Assembly: GCA_026129865.1 (NCBI GenBank)
Contig: JAHCHG010000015.1
Coordinates: forward strand, 1 to 64,000
Origin: Pyrinomonadaceae bacterium
GTDB lineage: Bacteria > Acidobacteriota > Blastocatellia > Pyrinomonadales > Pyrinomonadaceae
DNA: 64,000 nucleotides
Direction: 5' to 3'
Positions 23,901-32,710 of the stretch are shown one piece after another. The first letter of the stretch is position 1. Every line of letters starts with the position of its first letter. The position numbers were made by a program, and so were the translations under genes. Under the pieces are notes generated by a model. The model did not search any database and was not told the DNA's origin. It was given only the letters and a program-made list of their open reading frames with translations.

Positions 23901-26870
23901 TTATTTCGCAGTTGCTCCGTGCTCGAGGATGATCGTAAAGTTGTTTTCCTGCGCTTCCTTGAACAATGTTTTCAGAAATGCCTTTTGTTTCAGGTCGATC
24001 GCATTTGCTGTGCAAAATTTATCAAATGCTTCCGCATCGGCGTCGGACCGGATCGTGCCGGACAATTTCGCCGACGTCAGGCGAATCTGCACTTTATGTT
24101 CACGCGGCTCGATGCCAAGTTTGACGTTTTGCAGATTTGTGTAAAGCATCACTTTCAGCAATCCATCTTTTATGTCGTTCTCGCTCGGAAATTTCGATCG
24201 CTGACTATGTTTTGCTTCGATCAAATAAATTACGCCGCCGTCAATCAATGTTTCATCGACCGTAAAAAAATACTTTCCGAATAGCGCGTTCGTGATAGTA
24301 ACTCTGCGCTTAGAATCCGACGATAAAGCTTCTTTAGGCTGAAAGGTTTGCGATTCTCGGTTCTGAGCTTTTTGCGATTTTCCACGGGAAAATTCGATAA
24401 ACTTTTCGGGAGTTTCCGCCATTTTTATCAACTCGTCCAGCGCGTCTTCGTCGTGTAGATAGGTTTGAGTTTTCTTCGAAACTTCTCGATACGCGATTTT
24501 TGCTTTTTCCAGCACCGGTTTTAAGTTTTTCACTTCCCGTTCATTCCATTCCCGCGCCGTTCCGTTAAAGCTGAAAACCTCATTCAAACGCGACAAAACA
24601 TAAGTTTCGTCCAATTTTTGCGAAGTTATCTTGTCAGATTTTTTTGTATTTTTTACCGCGTCGTCGTAATAAGCTAAGACGACGTGAACATCCAGAAGAC
24701 TCAAAAGCGAGATCGTATCCCACTGCAGAAAATCGCGGTCGCCGCCCAATCCTTCATCCTTAACCACCGGAATAACCGCAACTTTTCTGCCGGCGAATGC
24801 GATCGTGTCATAGACGCGTTCGTATGGATACGACCGTGTTCGTTTCGGCGATATCCAACGGCTGACGGCGATCTTCTCATTGCCGTTGTTTAGCAGAAAT
24901 GCGCCGGGAGAACTGTTCACGTCAAAATTTTCGAGCTTGAAAGTTCGAAGATCGTCCGCCAGGAACGGCTTATAGTTTATTCTTTCAACCTCGCCGGAGA
25001 TCTCAGCGGAGCCCGATTTTGCGTCGTCAGAAAATCGATCGGGCGAAGGCTCCGTCGAGTGTGAGGTCAACGGACGATATGCAGCTGAGCCAAAGATCAA
25101 AGGTGCAGCGAAAATTTTCGACGGCTTTGCATCTGAAGATCCGTCCGGAACGTCGACGACCGAACCGAGCTTTACAAACGCATTTTCGCGCTTTACGCGA
25201 ACTTTAAGAAACGGCGACGGACTTCCCTTTGTAACCGGGAGATCGGAACGATATGTGACCGAATAAGCGGTTCGAAGCTGAATGACAATATCATCGTAAG
25301 CCTTTTGCAGCTCGTCCAATTGCCTGATCGGGTAATAAACACCGCCCGAGATTTTCGCCAGCCGTTCGCCTTCCGATTCGGCTTTTGAACTCAATCCGAA
25401 ATATCGCGCACGCAGCGGATCGATCGTCTCTTTCGGGTCCTGATTTTTCGTTGCGGCGATCAAACCATTCGGGACATAGAGCGGATAGATCAATGCCCCG
25501 CTTTCTTCTATCGCGCCGACCAGAGCGTTAAAAGGCAAAAACGATCGTGTGTCTTCGCCGTCGGAAAGCACTACAATGCCGGTCCGATCGCCTTTCAGCG
25601 GTCGCAAAGTTTCCGCTAAAACATAACCGAGCGCGTCGTAATAAGCCGTGCCGCCGCCTGCGTCAAACGTGTCCAGGCTTTCGGAAAGAAGCCGTTTGTC
25701 CTTCGTAAAATTAGACAAAACCTCGATATCGTCGTTGAAAATTATTATCGCGACCCTGTCGTTTTCATTAACGGTATTAACAAAATTGCGAGCGGCTTTT
25801 CTGATGAAATTGACGTAATTATCGACACTTCCCGACACATCAACGAGAAGCACAAGATTGAACGACGTCGTTTCCGGTTCGACCGAAACTATTTCGCGCT
25901 CTTCGCCGCGTTCGGTCAGGATAAAATCGCCTTCTTTCAAACCCGAGATCGCACGATTGCCGGAATCCGTAACCTGAACGAGAACTTTCTTTATCGACGA
26001 ATTTCCGTTGCTGCTTGATGAATTTTTCGGCGTCAGAACCGGCGCGCTTCGAAACGGCGGAAGAGTACTCGCATAATCGCTGAAATGCTTTGGCGCTGCG
26101 CGGCGAATCGCGTCCATCAGAATTGAATCGCCGCTTTTGATTATCGCCTGAGCGGCTTTTGTGAGCGGCTTTTCGCCGAGATCCGACGGAACGGAGGACG
26201 GATCGACATTCAATAAAATAATGCCGCGCGAAGTCGTAAAATCGATCTCGACCTTTTTTTCTATTCCCGACTCCGCGTCAGACTCCGCAGAAACCGGTTT
26301 TCGAACCCCACTTTTTCGAACGTCGGCACCATCAATGATCTTTCCGCTTACAACGAACTTGCCGGCAGCTTTTTCCTTAACTTCATCAAGATCGACATCG
26401 CTCAAAAAACGCGGTCGCGACGAAGTCCAAACGAAATTATATTTGAGTTCTGTAAGCGGCAGGTCGGCAGCGATCGTTCCGGTTGCAGTTTTAACTTCGA
26501 CAGATTCGTAATTTCCAGCTACCCGAACCTCGCCGCTGTCGGTCGTAAGTTTAACTCGTAAACGTTCGGGAACAACTAAATTCAGATCGATCCGTTTGTC
26601 CCGTGAAGAAGAAGGTTCGACCTTGATCTCGAGCCGCGAGCCGCGAAATTCGGCAACCACTTCGCGCTCTGCCGCTCGTGCAGCCTTTAGAAAAATTCGT
26701 TCGGCATTTTCATCGGTTTCGATTGAAATTCGACCGTAAAAATTTTCAATATTAAGACGCGTGTCTTTTCCGGCGGCAAAGTCCGTTTCATAATCCTGCG
26801 CCTGCGCGGCGATGGAAAAACCGAGCAGAACAAGCACTAAAATTAAGGTGAAACGATAGATGTTCTTCAT
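23901..26870 (-). CDS. Exported VWA protein fused to a restriction-type PD-(D/E)XK nuclease-like domain
   Basis: Numbering is from a GTG at 26933, which overlaps the kinase stop. I prefer the ATG at residue 22 because it gives a clean signal peptide (MKNIYRFTLILVLVLLGFSI). Then follow a DUF4097-like beta region (about 48-160), a VWA domain (about 315-560) with MIDAS DVSGS at 365-369, and a linker. Residues about 650-1010 resemble a type II restriction endonuclease: SRWISPKRTRSYPYERVYDT, GGDRDFLQWDTISL, and a catalytic pattern of Asp898 with Glu906-Ala-Lys908 in LIEAKHS. No internal start is visible at the junction. An exported nuclease fusion is unexpected; role unknown. Confidence 0.8.
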   Translation of the reverse strand: MKNIYRFTLILVLVLLGFSIAAQAQDYETDFAAGKDTRLNIENFYGRISIETDENAERIFLKAARAAEREVVAEFRGSRLEIKVEPSSSRDKRIDLNLVVPERLRVKLTTDSGEVRVAGNYESVEVKTATGTIAADLPLTELKYNFVWTSSRPRFLSDVDLDEVKEKAAGKFVVSGKIIDGADVRKSGVRKPVSAESDAESGIEKKVEIDFTTSRGIILLNVDPSSVPSDLGEKPLTKAAQAIIKSGDSILMDAIRRAAPKHFSDYASTLPPFRSAPVLTPKNSSSSNGNSSIKKVLVQVTDSGNRAISGLKEGDFILTERGEEREIVSVEPETTSFNLVLLVDVSGSVDNYVNFIRKAARNFVNTVNENDRVAIIIFNDDIEVLSNFTKDKRLLSESLDTFDAGGGTAYYDALGYVLAETLRPLKGDRTGIVVLSDGEDTRSFLPFNALVGAIEESGALIYPLYVPNGLIAATKNQDPKETIDPLRARYFGLSSKAESEGERLAKISGGVYYPIRQLDELQKAYDDIVIQLRTAYSVTYRSDLPVTKGSPSPFLKVRVKRENAFVKLGSVVDVPDGSSDAKPSKIFAAPLIFGSAAYRPLTSHSTEPSPDRFSDDAKSGSAEISGEVERINYKPFLADDLRTFKLENFDVNSSPGAFLLNNGNEKIAVSRWISPKRTRSYPYERVYDTIAFAGRKVAVIPVVKDEGLGGDRDFLQWDTISLLSLLDVHVVLAYYDDAVKNTKKSDKITSQKLDETYVLSRLNEVFSFNGTAREWNEREVKNLKPVLEKAKIAYREVSKKTQTYLHDEDALDELIKMAETPEKFIEFSRGKSQKAQNRESQTFQPKEALSSDSKRRVTITNALFGKYFFTVDETLIDGGVIYLIEAKHSQRSKFPSENDIKDGLLKVMLYTNLQNVKLGIEPREHKVQIRLTSAKLSGTIRSDADAEAFDKFCTANAIDLKQKAFLKTLFKEAQENNFTIILEHGATAK

Positions 26871-26925
26871 CGAAAAATTGAAAAGACTTTGAGTAAGATC
26901 GCACCGGCGAGGTTCGCCGCGTTTA

Positions 26926-29106
26926 TTATCCACTGAGTATTTTCTTTCCGGTTGACGTCCGCCCGGACTGCATTAAGCGCTCGCGCACGCGGGCTTGCCA
27001 GTTCGTTTTCGGGCATTCGTCCTCTTCAAAACGAGACAATAGTTCCAGCATCGATTCGCCGCCCGCCTGACGGGTTTTGAAATAAAGCAGCGCGGTTATG
27101 ACCGATGAGAACGAAACGATAATGACCGAGATCGGTATCCAAAGAAGTTCGTAAAGTCCTTGTTGAACAGAGTTTCGAAGCTTTCTTGCCATCGACTCGT
27201 CTGTTTTACTATCCTTTGTTTCGAAATTGAATCCTTTACCGTCTATCCGAAAGTTAACGTCCTCAGCGTCCGCGGTCGAGCCGTTTGTCGAATTTTCCGT
27301 CGCGGTTGTGTTCCGAACCGGCGGCGGATCGAACGTGTTCATGATCCCGTTGAGCGAAAGCGCGATTACTATCGCCAGAAACGATGGGACGACATAAACC
27401 AGGATCGCCGTCGCCAAAACGGTTCTGAATGAGCGCTTTGCGAGTTCCATCGAACGCTTGAAAGCAGCGCGACCCGATACGTTTTCCATGACGATCGACG
27501 GCGCGATAAGCATAAATTTCGCCGACAGCCAGACGCCCGGGATCAGGCAGAATGCCAACCCGACGATCGATATCAGCGTGCTGAGCGTAACAGTTCCGAA
27601 CAGCGGTTTCCACCTTCGCCCGACCTGGCGAAACGAAGCGCGGATGCTGATCGGTCTAAGCGGCGCCGCGAGGACTTGCGCGACTATCCAAGTTGACATT
27701 CCAACAAGCAATGCCGCCGCAAATATCTGCGTGAAAAACTGTAAAAAGGAAAAAACTCCGGTCGTAATGCCGAGCAGCCATGGTCCGGAAACGACTTCGA
27801 TCGCCGCGAGAAATCTGAATGTAACCCCGCCCATTGTCAAAACAGCCGACGGAATTCCGATTAGAATAGCGATCCACAAAAACTTCGTTATATGCTCGCT
27901 GTAAATGACCAGGGCGCGGCGTAAAAGCGTTCCCAGACCTTCGCTATTGGCGCGGAGTTCGCTCGCAAATCCTTCCGCGGTCTGCGGTCGTTTGTCCGTT
28001 TCCTTTGCGAGTGCAGAGTGAATTACCTGCTTAACTTTCTTTGGTACTTTTTTCGCGCTCAGCGTCGGCGGCTCCGTCGATTTATGAGCTTCCATTACCG
28101 CCGAATAATCGCCGGAAAACGGCGTATCGCCCGAAAGCATTTGATAGGCGATCACCCCGAGTGAATAAATATCCGACTGCGGCGTCAATTTATCGCCGCG
28201 GCACTGTTCCGGCGACATATAAAGCGGCGTTCCGAGAACGGCGCCGACGCGCGTTAACTCGGCGGAAGAAAGTTCGGAACTCGTGCGCGCAAGCGATCTG
28301 ACGCCCGCCCCTCCGGTATCGATCAGCTTTGTTTCATCGTCTTCCAGCGATCCTTCTTTGGTAGCTTCATTGCCGTCATTATTCTTTATGCTTTCAGCGA
28401 TCGTTCCGCTGCCGAGCTCCGTGGGCGAGTACGCCATCGTCGCACCGTCACCTTTTTGAGTTGAGCTGCTGTCAAAAACGGCTGTCCCGGACCCTTCACT
28501 ATCGGCAATCGTTTCTCCGCCGCCGATAAGCATTGTTTCCGCATTGTTATCGATCACAAATCCGGCGCGTTCGCTGATAGAAATTGTCGATTCTTCGAGT
28601 TTGGCAATTCCGAAGTCGAGCACTTTTACGGTGTAACCGCCGCGCTGATTGGGTTCGAGCCAGATGTTGTCGGGTTTAAGGTCGCGGTGGATGATTCCTT
28701 GATCATGCGCTTCGCTGACCGCGGAACAGACCTGTTCAAGAATATCGACCGTCCACGAAAGTGGAAGCCGCTTTTCCTCGGAAAGTATCTCGCCGAGCGT
28801 ACATCCGTCGAGATATTCCATGACAAGATAAGCGACTTCGCCGTCGGGAGAGTCGGAAAAACCGAAATCCGTAACATCGACGACATTCGGATGACGGAGC
28901 CGACCGGCAGCCCGAGCCTCGCGCCGGAAGCGCTCGACAAATTCGGCGCGTTTCATAAACTCGGGCGCGATAACTTTAACAGCGACGGGACGTTCCGTGC
29001 CGACATGGGTCGCCAGATACACCGTTCCCATTCCGCCTTTTCCAAGCAGCTTTTCGATGCGGTATTTATCGTCGAGCGTGTGTCCGATCACGCGTATGTT
29101 TGGCAT
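26926..29106 (-). CDS. Ser/Thr protein kinase with inserted activation loop and C-terminal membrane domain
   Basis: PknB-type kinase. The glycine loop GKGGMG is at 21-26, the VAVK lysine is Lys44, the catalytic HRDLKPDN is at 140-147, DFG at 164-166 and GTPLYMSPE at 292-300. About 125 residues separate DFG from the P+1 loop, roughly 100 more than usual, and they are rich in Ser, Thr, Glu and Gly. Several membrane helices follow in residues about 400-680. First gene of the operon with the VWA/nuclease protein and exonuclease VII, whose proteins are possible substrates (inference). Confidence 0.93.
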   Translation of the reverse strand: MPNIRVIGHTLDDKYRIEKLLGKGGMGTVYLATHVGTERPVAVKVIAPEFMKRAEFVERFRREARAAGRLRHPNVVDVTDFGFSDSPDGEVAYLVMEYLDGCTLGEILSEEKRLPLSWTVDILEQVCSAVSEAHDQGIIHRDLKPDNIWLEPNQRGGYTVKVLDFGIAKLEESTISISERAGFVIDNNAETMLIGGGETIADSEGSGTAVFDSSSTQKGDGATMAYSPTELGSGTIAESIKNNDGNEATKEGSLEDDETKLIDTGGAGVRSLARTSSELSSAELTRVGAVLGTPLYMSPEQCRGDKLTPQSDIYSLGVIAYQMLSGDTPFSGDYSAVMEAHKSTEPPTLSAKKVPKKVKQVIHSALAKETDKRPQTAEGFASELRANSEGLGTLLRRALVIYSEHITKFLWIAILIGIPSAVLTMGGVTFRFLAAIEVVSGPWLLGITTGVFSFLQFFTQIFAAALLVGMSTWIVAQVLAAPLRPISIRASFRQVGRRWKPLFGTVTLSTLISIVGLAFCLIPGVWLSAKFMLIAPSIVMENVSGRAAFKRSMELAKRSFRTVLATAILVYVVPSFLAIVIALSLNGIMNTFDPPPVRNTTATENSTNGSTADAEDVNFRIDGKGFNFETKDSKTDESMARKLRNSVQQGLYELLWIPISVIIVSFSSVITALLYFKTRQAGGESMLELLSRFEEDECPKTNWQARVRERLMQSGRTSTGKKILSG

Positions 29107-29274
29107 TTTCCGATGTTTTTAAAATCCTTTTCCGGTTGAAGATCGATACGATGAAAGACGCCGGCAGGTTTTCCCTAAAATATTAGGGAGGCTCGCATAT
29201 GCAAGCGTACAGAATTCGTATTGTTGGATTATAGTGGAAAAGGTTTGCGAGAGAAAACGGCGCACAGTTCGGGT

Positions 29275-30273
29275 TTACTGTTTCTTAATGATAATTTTAC
29301 CTGTGACCGTCTTGAAATTCAGCAGCGCATCGCCGTCGCCGAGCGTTGCCGACAAACTTCCGAGCTTTGAGTTCGGTTCGCGCACAAGATCTTTCATCGG
29401 AATTTCCGAGTCGAAACTTCCATAACCGTACACCGCAACGATCTTGCTGGATGAGTTTTCCGGAAGAATAAGCGTTATCAAACTGTTCGCCGATCCAAAA
29501 TAATATTGTCCGCCTTTAAGCAGTTCTCCGGCAAAATTGATCGATCCGGAATTAGAATTGACCTCGGTTTCGCGATAACGAACTTTTTGCAGTGTTATCG
29601 CGCCGCTGCTTGTTTTCGCATTGAACGAATCGCCGATAGCTTCGGATGAAGCGTCGTAAGCAACGATGTTTCCGTTCGTGGTTTCGAGCGTCATCGAGCC
29701 GCCGGAATTTTTTACGGTGACATTTCCGCGGTAAGTTCTGGCTTCAATTCCTGTAGAAATATTATTTAAGAAAATATCTCCGCCGACATTTTTAACCGAT
29801 ACTTTTGCGACCGAATCGATCGAAGTCTTACTTTCTCCGCTCTTGATATTTACCGTCGCTCCGAAAGGAACATCAAGTTCAATTACGTTGCCGGCGACAC
29901 ATTCGTCGCTTTTATTCTTTAGAGCAACGGAAGGATCGTAACCCAGGATCTTCACCCAAACCGGATGATCATCGGACTTACTTTTCTCAAGGACGCTGAA
30001 ACCCACCGCAGTTCCGCCGCTGACGAACGCGCGGATCTCATTGCGGTTCCAGCCGTTTATCTTGATATAACCTTCGCGAACGCAGACGGAAATATTAACC
30101 TTGTCGCTGACAGCAATAGCTTTTTCCGAAAACCCGTTAAAATTTTCAACCGCTTCACAATTAAAATCTTCCGGCGCTTTAGAACGGTCACCCGCGAAAA
30201 CCGGGAAACTTGAAGCGATCAGGCTCAAAGAAATGATTAAAAATAGATTTTGAAGGAATTTGTTTTTATTCAT
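29275..30273 (-). CDS. DUF4097-family secreted beta-repeat protein
   Basis: Exported protein with a signal peptide (to about residue 28) followed by repeated short beta strands of the DUF4097 or adhesin-like type, such as VKNVGGDIFLNNISTGIEAR, GNVTVKNSGGSMTLETTNG and TSSGAITLQKV. Starts at ATG 30273, one codon inside a TTG. Third gene after the ECF sigma and anti-sigma genes (32-nt gap). DUF4097 proteins often sit in such operons and may take part in envelope sensing, but the mechanism is unknown. Confidence 0.85.
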   Translation of the reverse strand: MNKNKFLQNLFLIISLSLIASSFPVFAGDRSKAPEDFNCEAVENFNGFSEKAIAVSDKVNISVCVREGYIKINGWNRNEIRAFVSGGTAVGFSVLEKSKSDDHPVWVKILGYDPSVALKNKSDECVAGNVIELDVPFGATVNIKSGESKTSIDSVAKVSVKNVGGDIFLNNISTGIEARTYRGNVTVKNSGGSMTLETTNGNIVAYDASSEAIGDSFNAKTSSGAITLQKVRYRETEVNSNSGSINFAGELLKGGQYYFGSANSLITLILPENSSSKIVAVYGYGSFDSEIPMKDLVREPNSKLGSLSATLGDGDALLNFKTVTGKIIIKKQ

Positions 30274-30305
30274 CAACGAATAGATTAAACCAATTATTTT
30301 TCGAT

Positions 30306-31193
30306 CTAATTGAGGCTTGCCATCAGCTCGCTCTTTTCCGCAAGCGAATTCAGTAGATCGATCTTGTTCTGATACGACGTTTTAAGCAAAACGCGCGCCG
30401 CTTCGTTCTGCGGATTACTGCGCACCTCGTCGCGAAGTTTTTTGATCGTTTCATCAGCAACCGCAAGATCTTTTTCAAACGAAAAACGCGCAGAAGAATT
30501 CATCATAACGTCTTTTTGATTCCCGACAGAACTTTCAAGCGTCGCGATCGTCTTCAGATAAGTGTCTTCGGAAACAAGCGTTTCCGAATAATAAGCCGTA
30601 TCCGCTTCTTTGCTTTTTATTCGCTGCGGAACCGGTCGCCGAGCCGTTTCCGGCTCAACATAGACAGTTCGGCGCGCGGTAAACTTTTCTTCCGCCGGCG
30701 GCTGTGTTTCGATCACCTCGTTCTCGTTTGCCGCGCTTTCACGCAGCGAAACCGATTCGGGCTCTGCCGTTTTAACGAGAGTTCGCGATTGTTCCGGTTG
30801 ATTAACATTGCTGACTGCAGCGCGCTGAACATTGGAACCGCTGCGAACGCCGTACAGACCTATAAACAGCCCGAAAACAATAACTAAGCTCGCAAAACCG
30901 ATCGCTGACGGACTCATCAAAAACGCGGTCAACGAATGCCAGATCGACTGTTTCCTGGCTTGTTCTTCTATCGAGCCGTTGATCTTTGACCAGAGTCTCT
31001 GCGTCGGCACCAATGAATCGAACTCGCGGTCGAGTGCCGAATATGCAAATTCCAGCTCTTCTTCCGCGTTCGCGACCGCAACCGCGCAGTCGTCGCAAAT
31101 TGAAATGTGACGAGTTACATTTTCCGCCAGATCATGCGGCAGTTCACCGTCTAAGAACGACTGGATAATTCCTTCGTCAAAACATTTATTCAT
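30306..31193 (-). CDS. Zinc-finger anti-sigma factor
   Basis: Membrane-anchored inhibitor of the adjacent ECF sigma factor. The start at MNKCFDEGIIQSFLDGEL, with GGAGCAGG just upstream, begins the anti-sigma domain, whose zinc motif is HISICDDC (HxxxCxxC). A single membrane segment (about residues 88-113, ending LIVFGLFIGLYG-like) leads to a long periplasmic part. That part ends in a helical, possibly coiled-coil segment. The gene overlaps the sigma gene by 8 nt, typical of coupled sigma/anti-sigma pairs. Confidence 0.9.
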   Translation of the reverse strand: MNKCFDEGIIQSFLDGELPHDLAENVTRHISICDDCAVAVANAEEELEFAYSALDREFDSLVPTQRLWSKINGSIEEQARKQSIWHSLTAFLMSPSAIGFASLVIVFGLFIGLYGVRSGSNVQRAAVSNVNQPEQSRTLVKTAEPESVSLRESAANENEVIETQPPAEEKFTARRTVYVEPETARRPVPQRIKSKEADTAYYSETLVSEDTYLKTIATLESSVGNQKDVMMNSSARFSFEKDLAVADETIKKLRDEVRSNPQNEAARVLLKTSYQNKIDLLNSLAEKSELMASLN

Positions 31194-31755
31194 TTCCTGC
31201 TCCGTTATAATACCTGACAAATTCTTTTCTAGCCCGCGCGACAAAGGTTCCGATGCTTGATTCATTTAATGAAAGACTTTCGGCGATCTCTTTGTACGTC
31301 AGCCCCTGTTTTTTCAAAACCAGGCAGCTGCGCAGCGGTTCTTTGATCTTTTCCAATGCCCGGTGAATTTCCTTCACCTGCTCACGCTGTTCATAATCGA
31401 CTTCGACCGACGAGACCGCGTTTTCTTCTACTTCTTTGACGTAATTTTCCTCGCGCGTGTTCGCCCTGACGTTTGTCCGAATCGTATTTTTCGCAACATT
31501 TATCGTGACACGGATGAGCCACGGTCGAAGCATTTCTTCAGACGTTATCGAGCTCATGTTGTTGTAAAGCCGGAGAAAAACCTCCTGCGTCACATCTTCC
31601 GCCAATCCCGAATCGTGGACGACCGACCGCGCGACGCGAAAAACCGTCCGGTGGTGAAGCGTGAACGCTTCATCAAATACAATATGTTCTTTCGCCGCCG
31701 TTGCTGTTCCGATTTGGGACATTGCGTCCATTAAAATTTTTACGCTTTCGCTCAT
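31186..31755 (-). CDS. ECF-type RNA polymerase sigma factor
   Basis: Sigma70-family extracytoplasmic-function factor. Region 2 includes FRVARSVVHDSGLAEDVTQE and LRPWLIRVTINVAKN; region 4 includes LRSCLVLKKQGLTYKEIAES and the recognition helix ESSIGTFVARARKEF. Length 189 residues, normal. It leads the sigma, anti-sigma, DUF4097 operon. Such factors usually activate their own promoter; the region upstream contains a 53-nt inverted repeat (31828-31880) worth testing. Confidence 0.95.
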   Translation of the reverse strand: MSESVKILMDAMSQIGTATAAKEHIVFDEAFTLHHRTVFRVARSVVHDSGLAEDVTQEVFLRLYNNMSSITSEEMLRPWLIRVTINVAKNTIRTNVRANTREENYVKEVEENAVSSVEVDYEQREQVKEIHRALEKIKEPLRSCLVLKKQGLTYKEIAESLSLNESSIGTFVARARKEFVRYYNGAGNE

Positions 31756-31827
31756 TAATCAGCACTTAAACTGCCTTTCAACCGTATAACACCGCGCGGC
31801 GGAAAATTGTGACAGAGAATTTAATTG

Positions 31828-31880
31828 ATTCTCGCGTATTAGGATATTCCCGAATGCTGATTATTCGAATAGGCGAGAAT
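31828..31880. repeat. Inverted repeat upstream of the ECF sigma gene
   Basis: ATTCTCGCGTATT (31828-31840) and AATAGGCGAGAAT (31868-31880) are reverse complements in 12 of 13 positions with a 27-nt spacer. It lies 73 nt upstream of the sigma ATG, between it and the IS-like element. It could be an operator, a hairpin or part of the IS edge. Otherwise the 31756-32023 region shows no gene. Confidence 0.5.
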
Positions 31881-32106
31881 TGTTTTATTCCTTTAACTTC
31901 AAAATAAAAAAGCGCGGCAAAGCAGTTCGTCGTGCAGGTAACAATTCTGTCTTTGATTATAACGTCAACCGCAACGGGTGAAGTTTCATAAAATAATTAT
32001 TCCTTTCATGACGACTTAGATTCAGCCGCTTTCAAGCGGCTTTCCGCGCTTCGCGGCAATTAACCACGCTATTTATGGCGTGGTCAGCGGTTCGGAACGG
32101 ATTCTC

Positions 32107-32122
32107 AGGGCGTTTTAACGTC
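32107..32122. repeat. 16-bp inverted repeat, left copy
   Basis: AGGGCGTTTTAACGTC; exact reverse complement of 32577-32592. The two copies bracket the transposase frame. Confidence 0.85.
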
Positions 32123-32135
32123 CTTTTATTCCGCT

Positions 32136-32557
32136 TTAGCTTTCATCTTCGCTCCTTTCCAAACGCTCGTAAGTCGTGCCTTTTTTGTGATGTTCTTTTT
32201 GGTTCAAAACGTAATTTATCACCCATTGTAAATCCTTTGTCCCAAAGCTGACGATTCCATAACCGCGCTGCCATTGCAGCAATTTATGATTCGCCGTTTG
32301 ATTGATGTGATACGAACTTCCGCCTTTCAACTTTCCGACGAAATCGCTCACGAGCAAATTCGGCGGAACGCTGATCGCCAGATGAACGTGATTTTCGATG
32401 CCGCCGACTGCGTGGAAATAAACGTCGGGCGTTTCGATGATTTTGTGTTTCAAAAACCGTAAAGTTTCGTTTCCATTTCAGGTTTGATCAAAGGCAAATT
32501 CGATTTCGTATGCCAAACGATGTGAAAATTTATTTCCGAATATACTCTTTCCGACAT
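32136..32557 (-). pseudogene. IS200-family (Y1) transposase, frameshifted
   Basis: The HUH/Y1 transposase is split over two frames. The N-terminal part (MSERVYSEINFHIVWHTKSN to ETKLYGF) meets TGA. The C-terminal part begins LKHKIIETPDVYFHAVGG in another frame and carries the HUH motif NHVHLAIS and the region with QWVINYVLNQKEHH, where the catalytic Tyr is YVLNQ. One missing base in the A5/T5 run at 32452-32456 explains the break. The two parts together give a normal length of about 140 residues. It may be dead, or the run may be miscalled. Confidence 0.8.
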
Positions 32558-32576
32558 TTTTCGAGCCTTGTGAAAA

Positions 32577-32592
32577 GACGTTAAAACGCCCT
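32577..32592. repeat. 16-bp inverted repeat, right copy
   Basis: GACGTTAAAACGCCCT; partner of 32107-32122. Confidence 0.85.
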
Positions 32593-32710
32593 AATTTATT
32601 TAATAATCACCAGACCACGCGCTAAAGTCGCGTGGCTAAATGCCGCTTCGCGGGTAATCTGATAAATCAGGCTAAAAATCATTTCATTTCAAATCCCCTT
32701 TTCCCAATCA

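Larger units (their letters stand above)
32024..32671 (-). mobile_element. Decayed IS200/RAYT-like element with mirrored hairpin flanks
   Basis: The transposase remnant is flanked on both sides by the same kinds of hairpin. Left: AGCCGCTTTCAAGCGGCT (32024-32041), CCGCGCTTCGCGG (32044-32056), ACCACGC/GCGTGGT (32063-32084). Right: CCACGCG/CGCGTGG (32615-32635), CCGCTTCGCGG (32643-32653), CTGAT/ATCAG (32660-32671). Inside these lies a perfect 16-bp inverted repeat. Single-strand transposases recognise such hairpin ends, so this looks like one mobile unit. Confidence 0.7.
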
